This document shows, in pieces, positions 37,404 through 49,061 of a stretch of 64,000 nucleotides of DNA; the stretch's first letter is position 1; every line of letters starts with the position of its first letter. Origin of the DNA: Acidobacterium sp. (lineage in GTDB: Bacteria > Acidobacteriota > Terriglobia > Terriglobales > Acidobacteriaceae); NCBI GenBank assembly GCA_003166955.1, contig PMUI01000042.1, forward strand, positions 53,238 to 117,237. Reading direction: 5' to 3'. The notes under the pieces are model-generated. The model was not told the DNA's origin, did no database searches, and was given only the letters and a program-made list of their open reading frames with translations. The translations under genes and the position numbers were made by a program.

Positions 37404-40400
37404 ATGACGGGTCAGGTGACGATGATCAACGAACAGCGCTTGCGCGATGCGGGACTGGTGCCGGATCAACTCCGTGCCGCTGCCCGCGAGGACACGCATC
37501 GCTGGAGTACCACCCCCGCCTCCAAAGACCTCGGCGCCTTCGATGCGCGCGTCGAGTCCGTCCGCCGCCGTCTCGAAATCCTCTTTCAGGAACTCGATCA
37601 GCTCCCCACCGAAGGCTGGCCCGGGCCCGAGCCGCTGCTCGAAATCCGCGAGAATCCGCGCATGATGCGCTCCGTCCTCGCCGAGCTCCGCACCGTCCGC
37701 CGCAAACTCCGCCGCCTGCCCCACGCCGTCGCCGCCGACCATCAGGACGAGCCCCGCGCCATCGCCGCCGCCTCCGCCTACCTGACGGCCAGCGGCTCCG
37801 TCTGGAACGCCGACGCCCTCCGCATCTACCTCGACGAGCTGCAGCGCGCCGAACCACTGCTTCTCGAAGAGCTCTGGGTGCTCCCCGTCGCTCTGCGCTT
37901 CTGCCTGCTGGAGCAGATTCTCGATCAGGCCTCCACGCGCCTCGAGGCTCTCTCTTTCCGCGACGATGTCCCGCACTTCGACGGCCCCGCCGCCGACCCC
38001 GGGGCCCCCGGCGAGCAAGCTCGCCGGGGTGGAGACCCCGCCTTCGCCAAACTCCTCACCACCAGCATCCAGTCCCTTCGCGAAATCGCCTACGTCGACT
38101 GGTTCTTCGTCATGGAGCCGCTCGTCGTCTTCGACGCCGTCCTCCGCGAAGACCCCGCCGGAGCCTACTCGAAAATGGATTTCGACAGCCGCGAAGTCTA
38201 CCGCAAACAGGTCTCCCGCATCGCGCGCTATTCCGGCTGCAGCGAAACCGAAGTCGCCCGTCACGCCATCGATCTTGCCACAGCGGCAAAGCAGCAGCCC
38301 GTCGGAGACCCGCGCGTCTATCTCCGCCGCGCCCACGTCGGCTACTACCTCATCGATCGCGGATTCGATGAGCTGAAATCCCGCATCGGCTACCACCCGC
38401 GCTTTATCGATCGCGTCCGCTCCGCCCTTCATCGCTACCCCGACGACATCTACATCGGTGGCATCGAGGTCCTCACCGTCATCCTGATCGGAGCGATTCT
38501 TCTCCCGCTCATCCCGAACCACTCCATCCTCGGCGGGCTAACCCTGGCATTTCTGCTCCTGCTGATTCCGGCGACGCAGGGCGCGATCGATCTGATCAAC
38601 AACACCATCTCCTCCGTCTTCCGCCCCATGCCGCTGCCCAAAATCGACCTTACCGACGGCATCCCGGCTGACTACACCACCATGGTCGCGGTCCCCACGC
38701 TGCTCCTCGATGAAGCTCAGATTCGCGGGCTCGTGCAGGATCTCGAAGTCCGCTGCCTCGCCAATCCCGATCCCAATCTTCACTTCGCGCTGCTCACCGA
38801 TCTGCCCGACTCCGTCAGCCGCCCGCGCCAGAACGACACCGATCCGCTCGTCGTCCTCGCCATCAGCCTCATCAACGAGCTCAACGACCTCTACAGGGAT
38901 CAAAAGAAGTTCGGCCGCTTCCTCCTTCTTCACCGTCAACGCATCTTCAATGCGCGCCAGGGCGTATGGATGGGCTGGGAGCGCAAGCGGGGTAAGCTGC
39001 TCGACCTCAACAATCTCCTCACCGGCAACTTCGACGCTTTCCCCGTGAAAGCCGGCGACACCAGCGTCCTCGGAAAAGTGCACTACATCATCACGCTTGA
39101 CTCCGACACGCAGCTGCCGCGCGGCACGGCGCACGCTTTGGTCGGCGCCATGATGCACCCCCTCAACCGCGCCATCATCGACCCCGACCGCCGCATCGTC
39201 ACCGAAGGCTACGGCATTCTCCAGCCGCGCGTCGGCGTCAGCGTCCACTCAGCCGCGCAGTCGCGCATGGCCAACATCTACTCCGGCCAAACCGGCTTCG
39301 ACATCTACACCCGCGCCATCTCCGACGTCTATCAGGACCTCTACTCCGAAGGCAGCTTCACCGGAAAAGGAATCTACGAAGTCGCCACGCTGCACGCGGT
39401 GCTCGAAAAACGCTTCCCCCGCAATGCCCTGCTCAGCCACGACCTCATCGAAGGAGCCTACGCGCGCGCCGGCCTCGCCACCGACGTCGAAATTATCGAC
39501 GACTACCCCTCCCACTACAGCGCCTACACCCGCCGCAAACATCGCTGGGTCCGCGGCGATTGGCAAATTGCGCAGTGGCTTTTCTCGCGCGTCCCCGACG
39601 AAACCGGAAAATTCGTCCGCAACCCGATCTCCACCATCTCGCGCTGGAAGATTCTCGACAATCTTCGCCGCTCGCTCGTCGAGCCCATCACCATGGTCCT
39701 GCTCGTCGCCGGATGGCTCGGCCTCCCAGGCGGCGCTCTTTACTGGACCCTCGTCACGCTCTTCATCCTCTTCGTTCCACCCTTTATCCAGCTCATCTTT
39801 GGCCTCGGCCGCTCGATGTTCATCGAGCAGGAAGGCGCCGCCCAGGATGTGATCGCGGGATTCCAGCAGGCAATCCTCACCACTCTGCTGACCCTCGCGT
39901 TTTTGCCGCACCAGACCATGATGGCCATCGACGCCATCATTCGCGCCATGGTCCGCCGCATGGTCACCGGCCAGCGCCTGCTCGAGTGGGAAACCGCCGC
40001 CGAAGCCGAAGCGTCGCAGCGCCGCACCACCGCGATCGATCGCTACCTCGCCTTCACTCCCATTCTCTCCGCGCTCCTGGCTCTGGTCGTCGGCCTCCTC
40101 CATCCCCTTTCGCTGCTCGCCGCGGGCCCCATCCTTGTTCTTTGGGGATTCGAGCGCGACATCACCCTCTGGCTCAACAAGCCGCCCCGCGAACCCCGCC
40201 AGCAGCTGCATCCCGAGGACGACCTCTTCCTCCGCGAGCACGCGCTGCGTGTCTGGCGCTTCTTTTACGAGTACGGCGGCGCGCGCCACAACTACCTCAT
40301 CCCCGACAACGTCGAGCAAGACGGCCTCTTCGAAGCCGCGCGCGTCTCGCCCACCAATCTCGGCCTGCTCTTCAATGCCCGCCAGGCCGCCTGTGAATTC

Positions 40401-42059
40401 GGATTCCTCACCGCGCCTGAATTCGCGGACCTGATGCAGCACAGCTACGCCACCGTGGCGAAGCTGCCGCTGTTCAAGGGTCATCTCTACAACTGGTACA
40501 CCACCGACACACTGGAGCCGCTGCTCCCCATCACCGTCTCCTCGGTCGACAGCGGCAACCTCGTCGCCTCGCTCTACACTCTCAAAGCCGGCACTCTCTC
40601 CCTGCTCAAACGCCCTCTGCTCGAATCGCGCCTCTTCGCCGGTCTGCAGACCCACCTCCGCCTGCTGCAATCGCTGAACGGCCTGCCCGAGTCGCTTGCC
40701 AACCTCAGTGCTCCGGCGGACGACGCCACCCCCGACGCCTGGCTCGCCTGGGTTCTCTCTCCCGAAACCCAGGCGGCCTTCGCCGATCTCCCGCCGTACA
40801 CCGAGCCTTCCCTCGACGAAATCCTCTACTGGTCGAATGAAACCCGCGCCCGCATTCAGGCCATCGCAACCCTGGTGCGCGACTACGCGCCCTGGCGCGA
40901 TCCGGCCTACGCGCCGCTGCGCAAATACCTCTACGACAAGCTGACCGGCGATCCCTATCTTCCCGCACTCGTGCCCACCCTCGTGTCAGGACTCGCGTCC
41001 GCGCCCGACGCTCCTCTGCTCCCTCCCCTCGAAGATGCCCCGGCGCTCGCCGCCGCCCTCGAACAGCGGCTCACCCGCCCTCAGCTCATGCCGGAATCCG
41101 GCGACACCGCGGCGCTCATGGAACAGCTCCGCGTCGCACTCGCAGCGGCGCGCGGCCGCCTCCAGACCCTCGTGGAAAACCTGCGCCAGGTCTCCAGCGA
41201 AGCCGGCCGCCTCGCTGATGAAACTGACTTCGCCTTCCTCGTCAACAAAGACCGCCTGCTGCTCTCGATCGGCTACGAGTTCTCAACCAGCAAAATTCAC
41301 TGGGCCTGCTACGACATGCTCGCGTCGGAAGCTCGCATCGCAACATATATAGCCGTCGCCCGCGGCGAGCTCTCACAACAGGGCTGGTTCAAGATGTCCC
41401 GCGTCCACACCCAGGCCTACGGCTGCTCCGTGCTGCTCTCCTGGACCGGCACGATGTTCGAATACCTCATGCCCGCGCTCTGGATGCGCAGCTATCCCGA
41501 CACGCTGCTGACGAAGTCCCTCCTCGGCGCAGTCGAAATCCAGCGCGCCTTCGCTCGCGCCCACAATCTTCCCGTCTGGGGCATCTCCGAGTCCGGCTAC
41601 GCCGCTAAAACCGACCAGGGCCACTACCACTACCAGGCCTACGGTATTCCCCAAATCGCCCTCAAGTGGGACGCCACCGCCGGCCCTGTCATCTCGCCTT
41701 ACTCCACGTTCCTCGCGCTCAACGTCGAGCCCGCCGCCTCCATCCGCAACCTCCGCCGCATGGCGGGCGAAGGCTACACCGGCGTCTACGGCTTCTACGA
41801 AGCCATCGACTACACCGGCAGCAAGCCCGAAGTCGTGCGTGAGTGGATGGCCCACCACCAGGGTATGTGCATCCTCGGCCTGCTCAATTTGCTTGAGGAC
41901 AACGCCGTCCAGCGCTGGTTCTACTCGAACGCCCAAATGCGCTCCGTCGAGCTGCTCCTCCACGAAAAGCCCATGCGCGAAGCCGGACAGAAATCCCAGG
42001 CCGCTCCGCCCGCCGCCAGGAAGGCGAAGAAACCGGCAGCGCTGAAAAAGGCCGGCTAG
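37404..42059 (+). CDS. Cyclic beta-1,2-glucan synthase-like protein (GT84 + glycoamylase-like/GH189), lacking GH94
   Basis: NdvB-like membrane enzyme of 1551 residues. An N-terminal soluble region (1-350) leads to membrane helices and a GT84 domain with the acidic donor motif LDSDTQLP (39098-39121), HDLIEG and RRKHRWVRGDW (39532-39562). More helices follow (VLLVAGWLGL..., LLALVVGLL...). The C-terminal third is the glycoamylase-like domain (FSTSKIHWACYDMLASEARIA; YTGVYGFYEAIDYT; MAHHQGM). Classical NdvB/ChvB proteins are about 2800 residues, with a C-terminal GH94 domain that controls chain length. This one stops after the middle domain with a Lys/Ala-rich tail. GGAG lies 8 nt before the ATG. 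A 39-bp palindromic insertion sits near codon 200. Confidence 0.88.
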   Translation: MTGQVTMINEQRLRDAGLVPDQLRAAAREDTHRWSTTPASKDLGAFDARVESVRRRLEILFQELDQLPTEGWPGPEPLLEIRENPRMMRSVLAELRTVRRKLRRLPHAVAADHQDEPRAIAAASAYLTASGSVWNADALRIYLDELQRAEPLLLEELWVLPVALRFCLLEQILDQASTRLEALSFRDDVPHFDGPAADPGAPGEQARRGGDPAFAKLLTTSIQSLREIAYVDWFFVMEPLVVFDAVLREDPAGAYSKMDFDSREVYRKQVSRIARYSGCSETEVARHAIDLATAAKQQPVGDPRVYLRRAHVGYYLIDRGFDELKSRIGYHPRFIDRVRSALHRYPDDIYIGGIEVLTVILIGAILLPLIPNHSILGGLTLAFLLLLIPATQGAIDLINNTISSVFRPMPLPKIDLTDGIPADYTTMVAVPTLLLDEAQIRGLVQDLEVRCLANPDPNLHFALLTDLPDSVSRPRQNDTDPLVVLAISLINELNDLYRDQKKFGRFLLLHRQRIFNARQGVWMGWERKRGKLLDLNNLLTGNFDAFPVKAGDTSVLGKVHYIITLDSDTQLPRGTAHALVGAMMHPLNRAIIDPDRRIVTEGYGILQPRVGVSVHSAAQSRMANIYSGQTGFDIYTRAISDVYQDLYSEGSFTGKGIYEVATLHAVLEKRFPRNALLSHDLIEGAYARAGLATDVEIIDDYPSHYSAYTRRKHRWVRGDWQIAQWLFSRVPDETGKFVRNPISTISRWKILDNLRRSLVEPITMVLLVAGWLGLPGGALYWTLVTLFILFVPPFIQLIFGLGRSMFIEQEGAAQDVIAGFQQAILTTLLTLAFLPHQTMMAIDAIIRAMVRRMVTGQRLLEWETAAEAEASQRRTTAIDRYLAFTPILSALLALVVGLLHPLSLLAAGPILVLWGFERDITLWLNKPPREPRQQLHPEDDLFLREHALRVWRFFYEYGGARHNYLIPDNVEQDGLFEAARVSPTNLGLLFNARQAACEFGFLTAPEFADLMQHSYATVAKLPLFKGHLYNWYTTDTLEPLLPITVSSVDSGNLVASLYTLKAGTLSLLKRPLLESRLFAGLQTHLRLLQSLNGLPESLANLSAPADDATPDAWLAWVLSPETQAAFADLPPYTEPSLDEILYWSNETRARIQAIATLVRDYAPWRDPAYAPLRKYLYDKLTGDPYLPALVPTLVSGLASAPDAPLLPPLEDAPALAAALEQRLTRPQLMPESGDTAALMEQLRVALAAARGRLQTLVENLRQVSSEAGRLADETDFAFLVNKDRLLLSIGYEFSTSKIHWACYDMLASEARIATYIAVARGELSQQGWFKMSRVHTQAYGCSVLLSWTGTMFEYLMPALWMRSYPDTLLTKSLLGAVEIQRAFARAHNLPVWGISESGYAAKTDQGHYHYQAYGIPQIALKWDATAGPVISPYSTFLALNVEPAASIRNLRRMAGEGYTGVYGFYEAIDYTGSKPEVVREWMAHHQGMCILGLLNLLEDNAVQRWFYSNAQMRSVELLLHEKPMREAGQKSQAAPPAARKAKKPAALKKAG
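37995..38040. repeat. Palindromic insertion inside the glucan synthase gene
   Basis: CCCCGGCGAGC (38006-38016), AA, GCTCGCCGGGG (38019-38029) is a perfect 11-bp inverted repeat. It is bounded by the 7-bp direct repeat GACCCCG at 37995-38001 and 38034-38040. The repeat offset is 39 bp, a multiple of three, so the frame is kept and about 13 residues (Gly/Ala/Arg-rich) are added. Confidence 0.8.
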
Positions 42060-42082
42060 CCGGGATGCGGGAAATCACCGTC

Positions 42083-42178
42083 GCTAACCTGCTGGACCCG
42101 CTGATCGCTAAACCCGCTGATAGCTGAACCCGCTGACCCCTGAACCTGCTAACCGCTGAACCTCCCGGACCCGCTAAA
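42083..42178. repeat. 16-bp tandem repeat array downstream of the glucan synthase
   Basis: Four consecutive 16-bp units of the form GCTGAT-CGCTAAACCC run from 42100 to 42163 (GCTGATCGCTAAACCC, GCTGATAGCTGAACCC, GCTGACCCCTGAACCT, GCTAACCGCTGAACCT). Degenerate partial units flank them on both sides. Noncoding; no known function. Confidence 0.8.
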
Positions 42179-42243
42179 GAAACTCTGATTAAGCCGCTGT
42201 TCTGAAGCAGCACGGCTTCACAGCTTGCAGAAGAAAACCAACA

Positions 42244-42388
42244 CCCCCAAACGCGGAGACGGCCAGGTTCACCCCACAGCAAGAAGCGGATACCCCTGCG
42301 CCCCGAACATCAACGCAAATCGGTTCCGGGTTCGCCCGAAAGTACTGTCGTGCACCATTTTGGGAAAAAGCACAGGCTCAACTCCGCC
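42244..42388 (+). repeat. Dispersed intergenic repeat, copy A (3' of metH)
   Basis: Shares a core GCCAGGTTCACCCCACAGC and AAGAAGC-GATAC, then CCCGAAAGTAC and ACCATTTT-GGAAAA, with the copy at 46679-46823. I estimate roughly 70 percent identity by eye over about 140 bp, same orientation. The 42060-42535 stretch otherwise holds only the tandem repeat array and no gene. Confidence 0.75.
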
Positions 42389-42535
42389 ATTCACTCTTCC
42401 GTAAGCTGTTCAGCTTTTCTCCGGCTCTCCGGCGCGCAGCTTTGGAAGGGGAATAGCTAGCCGTGCCGTAAAGATCAGTGAAAAATGGGCTTTAGCCTTG
42501 AAGAGATGGTTCTCGAAGCCTGATTCAGAGTTTCC

Positions 42536-46432
<3,897 letters not shown>

Positions 46433-46845
46433 CAGCTATATGCACTCAGCGGCGCGATCCACCACCGTGCCTGTTCCGGCTTCCCTGCCCGTGAATTTCG
46501 CCAGGGAGTTGGACCTTAGTTAACTCTGATGGTAGCGAATCTCCGGCGAATGCCGAACACCAACCCCGCCAGGCGGCGATTCCCGGCATCCGAACCGCCA
46601 ATTCCTGCCCCCAACGGCCCTAAGGCCGGGGCAGGCCGAAGGCAAGCCGAACACACCGGGTCAGGCGGAGTCAACGCAACCCCAAATTCTGAAAGGGCCA
46701 GGTTCACCCCACAGCAAGAAGCTGATACTCCTGCCTTCCAATCGTCAATAGATTTGCTCCTGCGTTCAGCCCGAAAGTACCCTTCTGGACCATTTTAGGA
46801 AAAGCAGGCTTCAAACGCCGCCCCGTCGCCCCGCCCAGCAGGCCC
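46433..46845. other. Intergenic region upstream of metH
   Basis: Contains the second copy of the dispersed repeat (46679-46823) and a GC-rich segment with several short hairpins. I looked for B12, SAM and SAH riboswitch signatures on the minus strand and saw none. The metH promoter must be here or just left of 46600. Confidence 0.4.
46679..46823 (+). repeat. Dispersed intergenic repeat, copy B (5' of metH)
   Basis: Matches copy A at 42244-42388 in the same orientation, including GGCCAGGTTCACCCCACAGC and the AAGAAGCTGATACTCCTGC segment. The two copies bracket metH. Confidence 0.75.
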
Positions 46846-47421
46846 TTACGGCTTCGCGTCGGGATCCATCAGGTTCAGCCCGGTCTTGTCGTCATGCTTC
46901 TTCACCATCGGCGTTGAATTCACCGTCACCCACACTTCCAGCAGCGGCGAAACATGCCCGCCCAGCACGTGCCCACCGCGCGTCGTCCCATCTTCCAGAG
47001 ACACCACGCAGTGCATGTGCACCGAAGGCTTGCCATTCAGCAACGCAATATCGCCGACCAGCGAGTCCACCTCCGACTGTTCCGGAACCGGGATCACGCG
47101 ATACGCCTTTTTCTCCCCGTCGTACCAGGCCAGCCGCGCGTCATGCAGGCCGCCCACCGCCGTCAAATGCGCGCTCTGCACGTGATACTCCTCGGCAAAC
47201 TGCGTTAGCCCCGCAAAGAACTCATCGCCGGGCTGGAAAATCACCGCAAAATCCCGCTGCCCGCCATTCTCGTTCAGCAGCTTCACCTTCATCCCCGGCG
47301 CCGTCCCATGCGGTCCAGCATCGGCCGTCTTCACGTACTCAGGCGCACTCTGCGCAAACGCGCCGAGCGAAACACCAATCAGCGTGAACAGGAAAACTGC
47401 AGGACGAAACGATCGATGCAT
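46846..47421 (-). CDS. Secreted PPC/DUF296-domain protein
   Basis: A 191-residue exported protein: signal peptide (MHRSFRPAVFLFTLIGVSLGAFAQS), then a PPC (DUF296) domain. The metal-binding histidines are in HMHCVVS and GGHVLGGHVSP. Other domain landmarks are RDFAVIFQPGDEFFAGLTQFAEEYHV and the terminal LLEVWVTV strand. Most PPC proteins are cytosolic, so an exported one is less usual. Function unknown. I use ATG 47421 because GGAG lies 6 nt upstream; an in-frame ATG at 47433 is possible. Confidence 0.83.
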   Translation of the reverse strand: MHRSFRPAVFLFTLIGVSLGAFAQSAPEYVKTADAGPHGTAPGMKVKLLNENGGQRDFAVIFQPGDEFFAGLTQFAEEYHVQSAHLTAVGGLHDARLAWYDGEKKAYRVIPVPEQSEVDSLVGDIALLNGKPSVHMHCVVSLEDGTTRGGHVLGGHVSPLLEVWVTVNSTPMVKKHDDKTGLNLMDPDAKP

Positions 47422-47491
47422 GCGAGGCTCCATGACCTTATGGATGCGAAAGCCAGCACGAAGCTTCAGATATACGAGCTCCGAAAATGCG

Positions 47492-47986
47492 CTACTTCAC
47501 CGAGTCCGACTGCGCCGCCAACTGCCCCGGCATTCCCACCGCCGGAACCAGCATATCTTCCTTCCGCATCACCAGACTCGTCGCGTTCAGGCTCGCCAGC
47601 TCGAACCCGTGCCCATGCGTGATTGCATCGGTCGGGCACGCCTCCACGCAATACCCGCAAAAGATGCAGCGGTTGTAGTCGATGTTGTAGACCTTCGCGT
47701 ACCGCTCCGCGCTCGAGATACGCTTTTCCGCCGTGTTCTCCGCCGCCTCGATATAGATACAGTTCGACGGGCACGCCGCCGCGCACAGAAAGCACGCAAC
47801 GCACTTCTCCAGCCCATTCTCATCCCGCTGCAGTTCGTGCGCGCCGCGGTACCGCTCCTGCAGCACTGCCCCGCGCGTCGGCCCCTTGCCATCGGGGTAA
47901 TTCTCCACCTCGGTGGGCTGGAACATCTCGCGAAAGGTGATGCTCATCCCCTTCGCAATCGCGGCAGCATTCCGCACAATCGACAT
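47492..47986 (-). CDS. nuoI: NADH-quinone oxidoreductase subunit I (orphan copy)
   Basis: Complex I subunit with two [4Fe-4S] clusters, 164 residues. Both cluster motifs are complete: CVACFLCAAACP and CIFCGYCVEACPT, each C-x2-C-x2-C-x3-CP. It is expected to carry electrons in the peripheral arm next to NuoB and NuoD. No other nuo gene is adjacent, so this is a detached copy. AAGGAT lies before the ATG. It is 70 bp upstream of the PPC-domain gene on the same strand. Confidence 0.92.
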   Translation of the reverse strand: MSIVRNAAAIAKGMSITFREMFQPTEVENYPDGKGPTRGAVLQERYRGAHELQRDENGLEKCVACFLCAAACPSNCIYIEAAENTAEKRISSAERYAKVYNIDYNRCIFCGYCVEACPTDAITHGHGFELASLNATSLVMRKEDMLVPAVGMPGQLAAQSDSVK

Positions 47987-48059
47987 ATCCTTAGTATACG
48001 GGGACAGCCGGATCGCATTGCCGTCTCCCCTCCAGGCGCGAAATCGTCAGCTCAATCAG

Positions 48060-48068
48060 TGGTATAAT
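48060..48068 (+). promoter_or_regulatory. Extended -10 promoter of the VapBC pair
   Basis: TGGTATAAT (TGn-TATAAT) at 48060-48068 lies about 30 bp before the antitoxin ATG. No good -35 box is seen, as expected of extended -10 promoters. The repeated CTTACTTA / TCTTACC just after it may be an antitoxin operator. GTGAGG before the ATG is the ribosome-binding site. Confidence 0.5.
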
Positions 48069-48098
48069 CTTACTTAGTCTTACCGTGAGGTTCCGGCA

Positions 48099-48371
48099 AT
48101 GGAAACCACCCTCTCCTCGAAAGGACAAGTCGTTCTTCCCCTTTCCGTGCGGCAGAACCGCAAGTGGGAGCCCGGCACCCGGCTCATCGTCGAAGAGACG
48201 GAAGAGGGCGTCCTGCTCCGGCCCGCCAAACCCTTTCCGCCAACTACCTTCGACGAGCTAATGGCAATCCTTGAGAAAAACAAGTACAAGGGCAAGCCGA
48301 AAACGCTCGCGGAAATGGACGAAGCCATAGCCATCGGCGTAAGGGATCGTCATGCTCGCGGTCGATACTAA
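48099..48371 (+). CDS. vapB: AbrB/SpoVT-type antitoxin (VapB)
   Basis: A 90-residue antitoxin. Residues 1-45 are a swapped-hairpin AbrB domain (TTLSSKGQVVLPLSVRQNRKWEPGTRLIVEETEEGVLLRP). The rest is an unstructured tail that should wrap the toxin. It overlaps the toxin gene by 20 bp, so the two are translated together. It probably binds its own promoter just upstream. Confidence 0.88.
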   Translation: METTLSSKGQVVLPLSVRQNRKWEPGTRLIVEETEEGVLLRPAKPFPPTTFDELMAILEKNKYKGKPKTLAEMDEAIAIGVRDRHARGRY

Positions 48372-48744
48372 TATCGTCGTCCGCTACATTGCGCGCGATC
48401 ATGCTGCTCAGGCAGCAAGAGCTGACCGGTTATTTCATACCCAGCAGATTCTGCTCCTGAAAACAGTCATTCTGGAAACGGAGTGGGTCCTGCGCTACCG
48501 GTATGGGTTCGATCGGCAGGCGATTGTAGTTTCTCTTCGCGCTTTGGCGGGATCGCCGCAGGTTCATGTGGAAGATGCGCCTGTGGTCGCACAGGCCCTC
48601 GACTGGTATGCCGCCGGCATGGACTTTGCCGACGCCCTCCACCTGGCCAGTTCCCAAACCGCTGACCAGTTCGTCACCTTCGACCGCAAACTCGCCGCAA
48701 AGGCCGCGAAACTAACCTCCACAAGAGTGCTGACCCTGCACTAA
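48352..48744 (+). CDS. vapC: PIN-domain toxin (VapC)
   Basis: A 130-residue RNase toxin with the PIN-domain acidic residues in VDTNIVVRY (D5), ETEWVLR (E43), MDFADALHLA (D near 91) and FDRKLA. VapC enzymes cut tRNA or rRNA at specific sites; the target here cannot be told. It overlaps the VapB antitoxin upstream. Confidence 0.9.
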   Translation: MLAVDTNIVVRYIARDHAAQAARADRLFHTQQILLLKTVILETEWVLRYRYGFDRQAIVVSLRALAGSPQVHVEDAPVVAQALDWYAAGMDFADALHLASSQTADQFVTFDRKLAAKAAKLTSTRVLTLH

Positions 48745-49061
48745 AACGCTGTCGAATCGTTCCCGCCCCATGCTATCCTCGGGACGAGCAGACCTATGCG
48801 CCACACCTCCACCATCCCGGCCATTCCCAGCCTAATCAGCTGGAACGAGGCCTTTGTGCGCGCGATCAATCCCCGTCGCTATACAAGGATCCTGCCCACC
48901 CGCACGCGACCGAGTCTCTTCGGCAGCGACTAGTCACCGCCGCCCTCGACGCCTACCCCGCGCCCTGCCCGAAGACGACCTCTCTCACCAGCAGCGCCGT
49001 CCCGATCTTCGGATCCGTCAGCCGCCCCACACCCGCACCGCACCTGTAAGGAGAGACCCCG
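48745..49061. other. Intergenic region before the aminotransferase gene
   Basis: No gene supported. The last bases carry TAAGGAGAG, a strong ribosome-binding site for the gene at 49062. A plus-strand frame from 48854 is Arg/Pro-rich out-of-frame reading and is not credible. Confidence 0.4.

Noticed and set aside
39249..40670. 473-codon frame antisense to the glucan synthase
   Set aside because: Same reason; no recognisable domain and it lies inside a clear GT84 coding region.
46433..46845. Cobalamin or SAM/SAH riboswitch before metH
   Set aside because: I searched the minus strand for the conserved core words and pairing and found none; the area is explained by a dispersed repeat and GC-rich hairpins.
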